From: an uncultured Acidimicrobiales bacterium
GTDB lineage: Bacteria > Actinomycetota > Acidimicrobiia > Acidimicrobiales > CALAML01
Assembly: GCA_937925845.1 (NCBI GenBank)
Contig: CALAML010000074.1
Span: 1 to 34,851, forward strand
Direction: 5' to 3'
DNA: 34,851 nucleotides
A program made the translations under genes and the position numbers. Positions 1 through 8,348 of the stretch are shown piece after piece. Positions within the stretch are counted from its first letter, which is position 1. Each line of letters starts with the position of its first letter. Under the pieces are notes generated by a model. That model did no database searches and was not told where the DNA came from. It was given only the letters and a program-made list of their open reading frames with translations.

Positions 1-1
1 G

Positions 2-640
2 TTTGTGAACGCCTTCAACTTCATGGACGGACTCAACGGCATCTCGGCGGTCAACGCCATGGTCGCCGGCGCCGGCTTCGCCCTGATGGGCACCCTTGAA
101 GACCTCACCTGGCTCCAATACTTCGGCGCCATCACCGCCGGGGCCGGCATGGGCTTCCTGCCCCACAACTTCCCCACCGCCCGCATCTTCCTCGGCGATG
201 CCGGCTCCTACTTCTTCGGCGCCGCGCTCTCGATCGTGTCGGTGCTGGCCATGACCGCCGACGTGAACCCGATCGCAGCCATCGCCCCGCTCTGGATCTA
301 CCTGGCCGACACCGGAGTTACCCTGCTGCGCCGATTCCAGCGCGGCGAAAACGTGCTCGAAGCCCACCGCGAACACACCTACCAGCGACTCACCGACGGC
401 ACCGCCGGACCCCTTGGATCCGTGGCGATCGTGTCGCTCTCGAGCCTGGTCGTGGTGCTGCTCGGCCTCATGGCCCTCGACAACACCACCAGCGTTCAGG
501 CCGCAGTGGTGGCCGCCATGGTGGTAGTGACCGCGCTGTACCTGTGGTCGCCAAAGCTTCTCGCCACCCCGGTGCCCGCACCCGTACCAACCTCCGCGGA
601 CACACCGGCAGACCCATACGGACGGATTGACCGACCATGA
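2..640 (+). CDS. WecA/TagO/MraY-family polyprenyl-phosphate sugar-1-phosphate transferase (3' part, cut by window edge)
   Basis: The reading frame is open from base 2, so the N-terminal half lies upstream of the window. What remains has the hallmarks of Pfam Glycos_transf_4: NAFNFMDGLNG at the very start (the conserved N-x-x-N-x-x-DG-x-x-G block), FLGDAGSYFFG near residue 65 (D-x-GS block) and HREHTYQRL near residue 122 (the cytosolic HxH-like loop binding the nucleotide sugar). Hydrophobic segments lie between and after these blocks, and a Pro-rich tail ends the protein. The family transfers a sugar-1-phosphate from a UDP-sugar to undecaprenyl phosphate at the inner face of the membrane, starting O-antigen, teichoic acid or exopolysaccharide synthesis. 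The stop overlaps the next start by 4 bp (ATGA), so it is likely co-translated with the acyltransferase. The sugar cannot be named from sequence. Confidence 0.9.
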   Translation, partial: FVNAFNFMDGLNGISAVNAMVAGAGFALMGTLEDLTWLQYFGAITAGAGMGFLPHNFPTARIFLGDAGSYFFGAALSIVSVLAMTADVNPIAAIAPLWIYLADTGVTLLRRFQRGENVLEAHREHTYQRLTDGTAGPLGSVAIVSLSSLVVVLLGLMALDNTTSVQAAVVAAMVVVTALYLWSPKLLATPVPAPVPTSADTPADPYGRIDRP

Positions 641-2043
641 CCTTCAACTCGCTGCAGTTTGCCCTGTTCCTGCCGATCGTCGTTGGCCTCTACTGGTGGA
701 AGCCGAAGCTCCAGAACTGGCTGCTGCTGGCCGCCTCCTACTTCTTCTACGGCTTCTGGGACCCCCGCTTCCTCGGGCTGATCCTGGCCTCGACCATCAT
801 CGACTACAGCGTGGCCCGAGGCATCGACGCCAGCGACGACGACCGACGACGGCGAGCCCTGCTCATGGTCTCGCTGGTGGCCAACCTCGGCATCCTCGGC
901 ATCTTCAAGTACTTCAACTTCTTCGCTGACTCACTCGATAGCGCCCTCGACAGCCTCGGCGCGGGTGGGTTCAAGCCGTCGCTCGACATCATCCTCCCGG
1001 TCGGCATCAGCTTCTACACGTTCCAGACGATGTCGTACACCATCGACGTGTACCGCCGTCGACTGCCGGCGGAGAAGAGCAAGCTGAACGTGGCGGTGTA
1101 CGTCGCCTTCTTCCCCCAACTGGTGGCCGGGCCGATCGAACGGGCCACCCACCTGATGCCCCAGGTCACCGGCAACCGGAGCTACCCGGTGCCCGACAAG
1201 TGGGTTGAGGGAATCGCCCTTATCGCCCTCGGCATCTTCAAGAAGGTGGTGCTTGCCGATGCGGTGGCGCCGATCGTGCAACGGGCCTTCGACGACCCGG
1301 CCTCACAATCGTCACTCACCCTCCTCCTGGCGCTGTACGCCTTCGCGGTGCAGATCTACGCCGACTTCTCCGGATACTCCGATGTGGCCCGGGGCACGGC
1401 CATGCTGTTGGGCTTCGACCTGATCGAGAACTTCCGACAGCCCTACCTCTCCCGCAACATCACCGTCTTCTGGCGCACCTGGCACATCTCACTCTCGAAC
1501 TGGCTGCGGGACTACCTGTACATCACCCTGGGCGGCAACCGGGGCGGCACCGCCAAGACCTACCGCAACCTGTTCCTCACCATGCTGCTTGGCGGTCTCT
1601 GGCACGGCTCGTCGTGGAACTTCGTGATCTGGGGAGCGCTGCACGGCTGCTACCTCGCCTTTGAGCGGGCCTTCCGCAAGATGGACGACCGACCCGCCGA
1701 CGTGATGCCCGGCATCCGCGACATTCCCAACGTGCTGCTCACCTTCCACCTGGTGTGTTTTGCCTGGATCTTCTTCCGAGCCAACACCTTTGGCCAGGCC
1801 GCCGACTACATCGCCGGCTTCACCAACCTGGGGGTCGGTTTCGACATCGGTGACGTGATTATCGTGCTCGGCGCCATCGGGGTTTCGTTCTTCCTCGACT
1901 TCGCCCAACGCAAGGCCAAGTCGCATGTGCCGATGGTGAACTGGCGACCGATTCCTCTGGGTGCCGCGCTTGGCACCGGAATCACCGCCATCATCTTGTT
2001 CAGTGGCGGTGCCGCCGTCCCCTTCCTGTACTTCCAGTTCTGA
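637..2043 (+). CDS. MBOAT-family membrane O-acyltransferase (AlgI/PatA/DltB-like)
   Basis: A 468-residue polytopic membrane protein. It contains PVGISFYTFQ (about 121-130), FFPQLVAGPIER (158-169), YADFSGYSDVARG (241-253), WRTWHISLSNWLRDY (279-293) and GGLWHGSSWNF (319-329). His323 in the WHG motif is the expected catalytic histidine, and His283 lies in the second conserved block. Length and motif order match AlgI-type members, which move an acyl group across the membrane to acylate a polysaccharide. The ATG overlaps the upstream stop by 4 bp, and its own TGA shares one base with the next ATG. The SGNH protein downstream is the usual partner that places the acyl group on the polymer (compare AlgJ/AlgX). 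Donor and acceptor are not shown by the sequence. Confidence 0.93.
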   Translation: MTFNSLQFALFLPIVVGLYWWKPKLQNWLLLAASYFFYGFWDPRFLGLILASTIIDYSVARGIDASDDDRRRRALLMVSLVANLGILGIFKYFNFFADSLDSALDSLGAGGFKPSLDIILPVGISFYTFQTMSYTIDVYRRRLPAEKSKLNVAVYVAFFPQLVAGPIERATHLMPQVTGNRSYPVPDKWVEGIALIALGIFKKVVLADAVAPIVQRAFDDPASQSSLTLLLALYAFAVQIYADFSGYSDVARGTAMLLGFDLIENFRQPYLSRNITVFWRTWHISLSNWLRDYLYITLGGNRGGTAKTYRNLFLTMLLGGLWHGSSWNFVIWGALHGCYLAFERAFRKMDDRPADVMPGIRDIPNVLLTFHLVCFAWIFFRANTFGQAADYIAGFTNLGVGFDIGDVIIVLGAIGVSFFLDFAQRKAKSHVPMVNWRPIPLGAALGTGITAIILFSGGAAVPFLYFQF

Positions 2044-3167
2044 TGTCGATCGCAGATCTCGAGCCCATGGCCCACACCGATATCGATACCGAAGAAGACG
2101 AAGCCGACGCCAACGACGCGGCCACAACCGCCGAGACGACGGTGAACGACGCGCCCAAGGGGAAACGACGCTGGCGCACCGTGTTTCTTGTGGCTGTGGT
2201 GATGCTGTTGATCGCCGAAGCCGGAGCCCGGGTGCTCGGCACCCGCCTGGCCGATCCGGACTGGAACGTGCCCGAACTGGCAGCCCACATCAACAACGTG
2301 GAACGCATCACCGAGACCGAAGGCGGCGAGATCGACACCCTGATCATCGGCAGCTCCAGCCCCGGCGCCGGTTTCGACCCGGTGGAACTGGCCGAAGTAT
2401 CCGACTCCGTCGGCATCGCCTACAACGGCAACCTGTTCGGACCGTCGATGGGCGCCATCCGACTGGTGGCCGAGAACGTGCTGCTCGACGAGACCGACCC
2501 CGAAGTCGTTATCCTCGGCATCACCAGCCGAGCCCTCAACGACAACAGCCTCGACCAGTCCCGGATGCAGGACTCGCTGGTCACCTCCGTGGGCTGGCGC
2601 CGCATCGAAGGCACCGAATCGTCGTTTGATTCACTCAATCAGCAAGCGGGCAAGGTTTCGGCGCTGGTGCGCTACCGGCCACTGCTGCGAGACCCTGAAA
2701 CCGTGGCCCGACGCCTCACCTCCCCGGTGGGCCCGCCGGTCAGCGACCTGGGCAAGCTGCAAAGCCGAGACGGCAAGGAGTACTCGCTCAGCGGCGAGCA
2801 CAGTTCCCAAGAACGCTCCGCCCTCGACAACTGGGCCATCGACAGCGAGCCGTCTCACGGAGGTCCGTCCGAAATGGATGAGCTGCGGTCGCTCATCGAA
2901 ACCATCGAGGGCCAGGGCCGACGCCTGATCGTGGTGGAGATGCCCGTGCTCGAAGAGCCCTGGTGGAACCTGCACCCGAAGCCAGCCGAGAACCGGGCCG
3001 ACTACGAGGCGGCGATCGACGAACTCGTCGCTGACACCGGAATTGAATACTGGGACATCAACGCCGAAGAAGCCTGGACCGAAACCGACTTCGGCGACCC
3101 GAACCACCTCAACCACATCGGCGCCAAACGCCTCAGCAACCTCATGGCCGACTACCTCGACCAATAA
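2043..3167 (+). CDS. SGNH-hydrolase-like membrane-anchored protein, probable partner of the MBOAT acyltransferase
   Basis: A 374-residue protein with an acidic cytosolic N-terminus, a basic KGKRRWR stretch and one membrane helix (about 47-60), which places the rest outside the cell. The exported part has IDTLIIGSSSPGAG (98-110), a block I-like Ser motif, and near the C-terminus DPNHLN (Asp352, His355), the D-x-x-H pair of SGNH/GDSL enzymes. NGN at 128-130 may be the block with the oxyanion Asn. The start ATG is formed by the TGATG junction with the MBOAT gene, so coupling is likely. In alginate and other acylated polymers an AlgJ/AlgX-like SGNH protein works with AlgI; the same role is inferred here. 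It could instead be a deacylase. Confidence 0.8.
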   Translation: MSIADLEPMAHTDIDTEEDEADANDAATTAETTVNDAPKGKRRWRTVFLVAVVMLLIAEAGARVLGTRLADPDWNVPELAAHINNVERITETEGGEIDTLIIGSSSPGAGFDPVELAEVSDSVGIAYNGNLFGPSMGAIRLVAENVLLDETDPEVVILGITSRALNDNSLDQSRMQDSLVTSVGWRRIEGTESSFDSLNQQAGKVSALVRYRPLLRDPETVARRLTSPVGPPVSDLGKLQSRDGKEYSLSGEHSSQERSALDNWAIDSEPSHGGPSEMDELRSLIETIEGQGRRLIVVEMPVLEEPWWNLHPKPAENRADYEAAIDELVADTGIEYWDINAEEAWTETDFGDPNHLNHIGAKRLSNLMADYLDQ

Positions 3168-3197
3168 GCCGCCCAGCAGGCCCCGCCCGAAACATGC

Positions 3198-3218
3198 AAC
3201 GGGTGTCTGACACCCGTT
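3198..3218. repeat. Family 1 palindrome, copy 1 (between convergent genes)
   Basis: Perfect inverted repeat with 10-bp arms AACGGGTGTC / GACACCCGTT around a single central T. It lies in the 77-bp gap between the convergent SGNH and ABHD14-like genes, where a transcript from either strand would form a hairpin. No clear T-run follows, so a terminator role is possible but not shown. The same core recurs five more times in the window. Confidence 0.9.
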
Positions 3219-3244
3219 TCACCCGCGAACCGCCGCAGCGAATG

Positions 3245-3955
3245 CTACGCGTCCAACCGGGCGAGGAATGTGGTTAGTCGGCTGACGAACTCTTCGGGTT
3301 GGTTTCGGTAAGCGGCGTGGCCGGCGTCTTCGATAATCGAGATTGAGCTGTTCGGCAGCGCCTCGGCGAGGGTTTCGCTGAGGCTGAGGTCGATCACGTT
3401 GTCTTCACTCCCCCAGACGATCAGCGTTGGGAGGTCCTGGCTTTGCGGTGCCGGAGCAAACCCTTCGATGGCAACCGGCGCCACCGGCACAAAGCCCCGG
3501 AAGCTCTCGGGCGGCCCGGCGGCGATCAGCGGCAGGGTGAACGAGCCTGACATCGATGGCGAGACGACCACGACGCCAGAGCTGCCAGCGCGATCGTCGA
3601 CCTGGTCGATCAGGGCGGCCAGAAAGGTACTGCGATCCCCATCGATAGCGGGAGTCTGACCGAAGCCCGGAAGATCGACAGCCACCGCTTCGTAACCCGC
3701 TTCAGCTACCGCATCCAGAATCCCGGTGTCGATCCAGACCTGCGTTGTGAAGGAGGCGCCATGCAGAAACAGCACCGTTGGCCGACCCGTCTCGTCCTCT
3801 GCCGCAGGAGCCGATGGGCCCCGTTCCACCATGAATACATCGGTGCCAGCTACCCGCATCGTCGCTCCCTCCATATCGCCAGATCCTCCGCTCGACCCAT
3901 CGCCACACGCAGCAACGACCACCAGGATCAGCCACAGAAGGCAAATGCGGATCAC
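3245..3955 (-). CDS. ABHD14-like alpha/beta hydrolase, predicted lipoprotein
   Basis: A 236-residue protein with a GTG start. A lipoprotein signal ends in LVVVAAC (Cys17), so the enzyme is probably anchored on the outer face of the membrane. The fold is read from VLFLHGASF (61-69, oxyanion HG), AVDLPGFGQ (92-100), VSPSMSG (131-137), VWGSEDNV (180-187) and EDAGHAAY (209-216). The triad is thus Ser134, Asp185, His213. The nucleophile elbow is S-x-S-x-S instead of G-x-S-x-G, with FRGFVPVAP following; this is how I remember animal ABHD14A/B rather than ordinary esterases. The substrate is unknown. Proximity to the polysaccharide genes suggests deacylation but does not prove it. Palindromic repeats flank it on both sides. 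Confidence 0.85.
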   Translation of the reverse strand: MIRICLLWLILVVVAACGDGSSGGSGDMEGATMRVAGTDVFMVERGPSAPAAEDETGRPTVLFLHGASFTTQVWIDTGILDAVAEAGYEAVAVDLPGFGQTPAIDGDRSTFLAALIDQVDDRAGSSGVVVVSPSMSGSFTLPLIAAGPPESFRGFVPVAPVAIEGFAPAPQSQDLPTLIVWGSEDNVIDLSLSETLAEALPNSSISIIEDAGHAAYRNQPEEFVSRLTTFLARLDA

Positions 3956-3981
3956 GGCCCGACCCTACCTTCCACCACATC

Positions 3982-4004
3982 CAACGGGTGTCAGACACCC
4001 GTTG
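3982..4004. repeat. Family 1 palindrome, copy 2
   Basis: Perfect inverted repeat with 11-bp arms CAACGGGTGTC / GACACCCGTTG and a central A. It fills most of the 56-bp gap between the heparinase-like gene and the ABHD14-like gene, just upstream of the latter's start, so it could affect read-through between them. Confidence 0.9.
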
Positions 4005-4011
4005 CATCTCG

Positions 4012-5970
4012 TTAGCGGGAGAAAGTGGTGACCACTTTCACCGGGAGCGCGCTATCGGTGGACCACGCGAGGGCGTGGGTGGGTTTGGTTTCGCCGAAGG
4101 CGGTGGCAACGCGGACTTCGTCGCGGTCGCCGGGACGGATGACCCGGGTGCGGCCTTCACCGGAAATGGTGATCTTCGTGCCGTCGACGATCACCTGCAA
4201 CGGGTGTCTGACACCCGTTGCAGGTTCGCCTTCGATGCTCAGCTCAACCTCGGGGGCGAAGTGCCATCGGAGCTCGACCTGGTGAATCCCACTGCCCAGC
4301 ACCTCGTCGCAGACAACCATGGTGGCCGGGGTGGTGGTGATGGTGCGGCGATGGATGGGCTCGCCATCCAGGTGGCGATATCCGGTGTGACTGGCCACCA
4401 AACGAGTCGAGTCGTCGGTCTCCACCAACTCCTCGAGGAATACGTCGGCCAGTCGGCCCGCTCGGAAGAGACCCCACACCTCGGACTGATCCTCACCGTC
4501 AACCACCACGGTGTTGTGGGCCGCGGTAGATCGCTCGATAGGTCGGCGGGGCCCCGGGTCGTAGCTGGAGGTGCCGGTATCGACAATGAACCGGCGACCG
4601 GCCAGCGACATCTCCAGCGACAGAGCATCGGCGTGAATGTGGGCCGGCAGATCCCGCGGCCCGGGGGCACCAACATCGACCACCACGTACCAATCCTGCG
4701 CCGGGCGTTGCACCACGTACCCGCTCTCGATCAGGGCGACGACCGCCGGACGCGGCGCGGGGGTACGAAAGGTGAAACGGGTGTCAGACACCCGTTTCAT
4801 GTCTGCGCCCGGCGGCGCTGGATCGTCTACGTCGCCCAACTCCGACAACTCGCCAGACCGGCCATCTGCTGCTGTGAGCGAGGTGAAACGGGTGTCTGAC
4901 ACCTGTTGCATGTCTTTGGCTGGGGGGTGATGGAGCAGGGCATCGAGGCGGGCCGGGCCGAGGGCGGTGGCGTCGTTGAACATGGCGATTTCGCCATCTG
5001 GATGGATCATGGCTCTGAGCCACGTTTGCATCCGGCTGATGGCGTCGCCGAGCCACTCGGGCGCCGCTCGACCGCTGGTGACCAACAGGTTGTGGATGTC
5101 GATCAGGTCGCCAAGCACCTGGCCGTGGTAGCTGGGTGAGCGTTCGAAGTGGCCGCCGTCGGCCAATACCTGCAGCTCCACCTGGGCGGCCAGACGGGGC
5201 AGGGCGACCCGGTCGACCAGCTTGGCGTTGTCGAGAAACACCCCGGCCCCGATCAGCCCCTTCAGGTTCTTGATCAGATGATTGCCACCGACATCGGTTT
5301 CCAGATTGCGCCGCAGGAAACCCGCGGCCACGGCGATGTCACGGGCCACGGCATCGGCCTGCGGACCGTCGGCCACCAACGCGCCGAACACGCCGCAGAG
5401 ATTCCAGACCCGAAGCGACACCACGTAGGGCGACCACTCATCCCAGCGGCCCGGAAGCGTTCCGGCGCGCCACTGCTCCACCAGACGAGCGAAGGCGGGC
5501 CGAGCCCAGCCTTGGTCGGGCCGGGCCGCAAAACTCCAGGCCCACTCGAAATAGTGCAGGTGATATCGCCACAGCTGGCTCATCTCTTCCGGACGCCAGT
5601 CCCACTCGTCGGTCGACCTTGCGGCTGATCCAGCGACCGCAGTTTGCGACGACAGGTCGAAGGGCCGGCCGAGGAACTCGAAGCGACCCTCGGCGTTGGC
5701 TACCGCACCGGGATAGCTGTGATCCAGCAGTGAGTCGAGCGCCACCATGGCCTCTGGCCAACCGGGGTCCGTTGGCACCGGCAGGGCGAGGCGGTCGAGT
5801 CCGGCGTCGCCAAGCTTGCCCAGCACCGCCCGCTGACCACGCAGGCGCAACCGGTTGGCGACCTGACTCGGCGACAAGCCCGCCACGGTGCGACCAAAGC
5901 GGGCCACACCACCGACCCGACTGCGGAGCCCGGAACTCATCGACTCCGTCTCGTTCGGCTCGTGGCTCAC
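4012..5970 (-). CDS. Heparinase II/III-family polysaccharide lyase-like protein carrying in-frame palindromic inserts
   Basis: 652 residues. The N-terminal alpha/alpha barrel holds LWRYHLHYFEWAW (133-145), GGNHLIKNLKGL (228-239) and FERSPSYHGQVLGD (275-288). The C-terminal beta domain holds HIHADALS (445-452), DTGTSSY (464-470) and RSTAAHNTVVVDG (480-492). Asn230, Tyr281, His447 and His485 are the likely catalytic or binding residues by family analogy. Members cleave uronic-acid polymers by beta-elimination; those in capsule loci are thought to trim or release polymer. No signal peptide is visible, which is common for this family in such loci. Three family 1 palindromes lie in the gene, coding residues about 355-361, 391-399 and 583-592; the first two sit in the linker between domains. 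GTG start overlaps the upstream stop (GTGA); ATG at residue 11 is an alternative. Confidence 0.9.
   Translation of the reverse strand: MSHEPNETESMSSGLRSRVGGVARFGRTVAGLSPSQVANRLRLRGQRAVLGKLGDAGLDRLALPVPTDPGWPEAMVALDSLLDHSYPGAVANAEGRFEFLGRPFDLSSQTAVAGSAARSTDEWDWRPEEMSQLWRYHLHYFEWAWSFAARPDQGWARPAFARLVEQWRAGTLPGRWDEWSPYVVSLRVWNLCGVFGALVADGPQADAVARDIAVAAGFLRRNLETDVGGNHLIKNLKGLIGAGVFLDNAKLVDRVALPRLAAQVELQVLADGGHFERSPSYHGQVLGDLIDIHNLLVTSGRAAPEWLGDAISRMQTWLRAMIHPDGEIAMFNDATALGPARLDALLHHPPAKDMQQVSDTRFTSLTAADGRSGELSELGDVDDPAPPGADMKRVSDTRFTFRTPAPRPAVVALIESGYVVQRPAQDWYVVVDVGAPGPRDLPAHIHADALSLEMSLAGRRFIVDTGTSSYDPGPRRPIERSTAAHNTVVVDGEDQSEVWGLFRAGRLADVFLEELVETDDSTRLVASHTGYRHLDGEPIHRRTITTTPATMVVCDEVLGSGIHQVELRWHFAPEVELSIEGEPATGVRHPLQVIVDGTKITISGEGRTRVIRPGDRDEVRVATAFGETKPTHALAWSTDSALPVKVVTTFSR
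4194..4224. repeat. Family 1 palindrome, copy 3 (inside the lyase gene)
   Basis: Perfect inverted repeat with 15-bp arms, CCTGCAACGGGTGTC and its complement, around a central T. It is the longest perfect copy in the window. In the lyase frame it encodes ATGVRHPLQ, placed in a turn between two predicted beta strands (ELSIEG and VIVDG), so the reading frame is kept. Confidence 0.92.
4773..4799. repeat. Family 1 palindrome, copy 4 (inside the lyase gene)
   Basis: Perfect inverted repeat with 13-bp arms TGAAACGGGTGTC / GACACCCGTTTCA and a central A. In the lyase frame it is read as MKRVSDTRF, a different frame of the palindrome from copy 3, in the linker between the helical and beta domains. Confidence 0.92.
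4887..4907. repeat. Family 1 palindrome, copy 5 (inside the lyase gene, imperfect)
   Basis: Inverted repeat with 10-bp arms AACGGGTGTC / GACACCTGTT, one mismatch in the right arm. Read as MQQVSDTRF in the lyase frame, 36 residues before the near-identical MKRVSDTRF of copy 4. The two copies bracket a 30-residue acidic, Pro/Gly-rich linker. Confidence 0.88.
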
Positions 5971-6890
5971 GGCTCCTCCGAGCCGGGGATGAAGCCGCAG
6001 CGTTGGGCGGTGAGGGTGATGCCATCGCTGAACGATCGCGGGGAGTACCCGAGCACCTCGACGGCTTCGGAAATGTCGAAGGCCTTGTCTTCCTCGAGCC
6101 GGTCGAGCTGTTCCACCCTAAGCCTCGGTTTCGCCGCTCGCCCCTCGTAGAGGCCCACAACCCGACGGACCGGCGCCAGCGGAATCGACACCAAACGCAC
6201 CCTCCGGCCCAACGCCCGGGCTGCGGTTTCCACCACCACCCGAAACGACAACGCCTCCGGGCCGGCCACGTTGAACGACTTGCCGACCGCGGCATCGATC
6301 GCCAACGACGCCACCACCGCCTCGGCCAGATCGTCAACCAACACCGGCTGCTGCAACCGATCTCCCCCGCCGGGCAGGGCAAACACCGGCGACCGCCGCA
6401 ACACCCCCAGCAGCCGAGCCATGTTCCGATCCCCCGGGCCCCCGTAAATCATGGTTGGTCGAATGATGGTCCAGCGAAGGTCGCTCGTAGCGACCGTCTC
6501 CTCGGCGGCCAGCCGCACCTCCTTGGACTGGGCCGGAAGCTTGGTGAAGATGCCGGTGGTCGATACAAAGACGGCCCGAGTCAGCCCGGCGACCTCCGCG
6601 GCAGCCACCACCGCCGGCGCATGGCCGAACCCCAACGAGGCCACAAACACCAACGAGTCGGCCGCCGATTCGGCAAACACCGACGCCAGAGCGGCTTCAT
6701 CGTCCAAGTCGCCCCGCAGCACCTCGGCCCCCAGGGCGGCCACGGTGTCGGCGGCATCGGCCGAGCGGGCCAACGCCACCACCTGCGCGCCACGCTCAAC
6801 CAGCAGCGGGATCACGGCGCCACCGAGGAAGCCGCTACCTCCAACCACCAGCACCCGTGCCCCGGACAGGGTTTCTGGGTTGGGACTCAC
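5967..6890 (-). CDS. NAD(P)-dependent SDR/epimerase-family protein (atypical, NDUFA9/NmrA-like)
   Basis: 307 residues from a GTG whose GTGA overlaps the upstream stop, the same 4-bp coupling seen across the locus; an earlier GTG at 6914 gives eight extra residues. A Rossmann motif GGSGFLGG (17-24) opens the protein, followed by RGDLDD (about residues 57-62), the acidic motif after the third strand typical of extended or atypical SDRs. VSTTGIF and WTIIRPTMIYGGPGD follow, the latter resembling the IRP-x-x-Y-G segment of NDUFA9-like SDRs. No clear Y-x-x-x-K active site is seen, so a classical 4-epimerase is doubtful. It probably modifies a nucleotide sugar or acts as a redox-sensing SDR; the substrate cannot be assigned. 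Confidence 0.8.
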   Translation of the reverse strand: MSPNPETLSGARVLVVGGSGFLGGAVIPLLVERGAQVVALARSADAADTVAALGAEVLRGDLDDEAALASVFAESAADSLVFVASLGFGHAPAVVAAAEVAGLTRAVFVSTTGIFTKLPAQSKEVRLAAEETVATSDLRWTIIRPTMIYGGPGDRNMARLLGVLRRSPVFALPGGGDRLQQPVLVDDLAEAVVASLAIDAAVGKSFNVAGPEALSFRVVVETAARALGRRVRLVSIPLAPVRRVVGLYEGRAAKPRLRVEQLDRLEEDKAFDISEAVEVLGYSPRSFSDGITLTAQRCGFIPGSEEP

Positions 6891-8158
6891 CGCCGGCTGG
6901 GCCGCCGCCACCACCCAGTACCGTCGCGCCGACCGTTGGCGACCGCCCGCTCCAACACCGCGTGGAACTGCTCGGCCAGAACCCGCCGGTCGTAGTGAGC
7001 CTCCACAAAGGACCGGGCCATCGCCCCCATTTCCTTGCGGCGTCCGGGATCGTCGGCCAGCTCCACAAAGGCATCCGCCAGTGCCTGGGAATCCTCCGGG
7101 TCCACCACCACGGCGCCGGCGCGATCGGCGATGGCTGCCGGCTCGCCGCTCAGACTGGCCACCACCGCCTTGCCCGAGCCGAACAGCTCAAACATCTTCG
7201 ACGGGATAAAGCTGGCAAAGAGGCTGATATCGCGCAGCGGCACCAGGCAGATGTCGGCGGCGGCGAGCAGCGTCGGCACCCGGTCCCGCGGCACCGGGTC
7301 GTGCATGGACACGTTGGTGATGCCCTCGGCCCGGATGTGATCGGCCAGCTTGGCCTTGTCGGCCCCAGCGCCCACAAAGGCGATGTGGATCGGCCGATCG
7401 GCACACAACTTGGCCGCATCGGCGACCGCGGTGAGGCCATGGGAGATGCCATGGGCGCCGATATAGAGCACCAGGAGTTCATCGGGTGCGGCGCCCAGCT
7501 CAGTGCGCAACCATGGGTCGACCACCGTTTCCGGCGAGAAGCGGGCCAGGTCGACCCCGTTGGGCACCATGGTGACCTTGGCGGCAGGCACGCCTCGTTC
7601 GATCAGGTTCTGGCGGAAGCCCTCGGTCACCACCACCACTTCATCGGCGGCGGCGTAACAGGCCAGTTCGATACGTTCGAGCGCGGCGATCAAGGATCGG
7701 TTGGTCAACACCCCAAGCTCAACAAAGATCGCGGGCCAGAGATCGCGCACGTCAACCACCAGGCGCGCCTGCTTCACCCGGGCCAACGCCCACGCCGAGA
7801 AGATGGAGAAAAAGGTTGGTGACGACACCACCACCACATCGGCCCGACCCACCACCGCCGGTCCCACCAGCGCGCTCGAAGCCATAAACGACAGGTGGCC
7901 AAGAATCTTCTTTGCCATGCCTTCGTTCGGCGTGGCGTAGAGCCAGGTGCGCACCACCCGGTAGTTGAGCTCCTGCTCCTTCACCAGCCATCGGCCCTGA
8001 TATTCGGGCGGCACCTCGCCGGTGGGATGATTTGGCATTCCGGTCAACACCGTGACCGTTTCGCCGGCCTCACCCCACGCCGCCGCCATCTCCGACAGGC
8101 GCGCCTGAGGAGCGCCGATCTCCGGCGGGAAATAGTGGGAAACCAGCAATATCCGCAT
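6887..8158 (-). CDS. GT4-family glycosyltransferase (WbuB-like)
   Basis: 423 residues with a GT-B fold. MRILLVSHYFPPE opens the first strand at the ATG chosen here; the open frame continues 54 codons upstream but that stretch has no domain character. DVRDLWPA (136-143) and MVPNGVD (197-203) are typical of WbuB-type GT4 enzymes, with SKMFELFGSGKAVVA as the E-x7-E-like donor-binding segment. Such enzymes add a sugar from an NDP donor to a lipid-linked acceptor at the cytosolic membrane face. Unlike three other GT-B proteins here it has no low-complexity insert between domains. A 190-bp gap without recognisable gene (8159-8348) separates it from the upstream GT gene, the first break in the chain of overlaps on this side, so a promoter may lie there, although none is clear. 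Confidence 0.9.
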   Translation of the reverse strand: MRILLVSHYFPPEIGAPQARLSEMAAAWGEAGETVTVLTGMPNHPTGEVPPEYQGRWLVKEQELNYRVVRTWLYATPNEGMAKKILGHLSFMASSALVGPAVVGRADVVVVSSPTFFSIFSAWALARVKQARLVVDVRDLWPAIFVELGVLTNRSLIAALERIELACYAAADEVVVVTEGFRQNLIERGVPAAKVTMVPNGVDLARFSPETVVDPWLRTELGAAPDELLVLYIGAHGISHGLTAVADAAKLCADRPIHIAFVGAGADKAKLADHIRAEGITNVSMHDPVPRDRVPTLLAAADICLVPLRDISLFASFIPSKMFELFGSGKAVVASLSGEPAAIADRAGAVVVDPEDSQALADAFVELADDPGRRKEMGAMARSFVEAHYDRRVLAEQFHAVLERAVANGRRDGTGWWRRPSRR

Positions 8159-8348
8159 GCTCAGTAAATCCGACCGCGCCGATTCGACACTTCCGACGCC
8201 GACCCCCCGAGGGTACCGACTCGCCTCGCCGTCGTTAAATCGACACCGGGGGGATCGCGACGGTCCGATACCGGTTGGCGGGATCCCCGAGTTCGACATC
8301 CCCGAGTTGAGCCGGGCCACAGGCGATCGACGAGCTCCGAAGCCGCGA

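Noticed and set aside
3198..3218. Family 1 palindrome as a plain rho-independent terminator
   Set aside because: No T-run on either side and identical elements inside an open reading frame; a role in ending transcripts at this site remains possible but is not shown.
3988..4930. Plus-strand frames opposite the lyase gene
   Set aside because: They contain repeated VSDTR- and GVRHP-type peptides only because the palindromes read alike on both strands; no domain, and the minus-strand gene has clear motifs.
8159..8320. N-terminal extension of the WbuB-like glycosyltransferase by 54 codons
   Set aside because: The open frame allows it, but the stretch is Arg/Gly/Ser-rich without domain character and MRILLVSHYF at 8158 is the typical family start.
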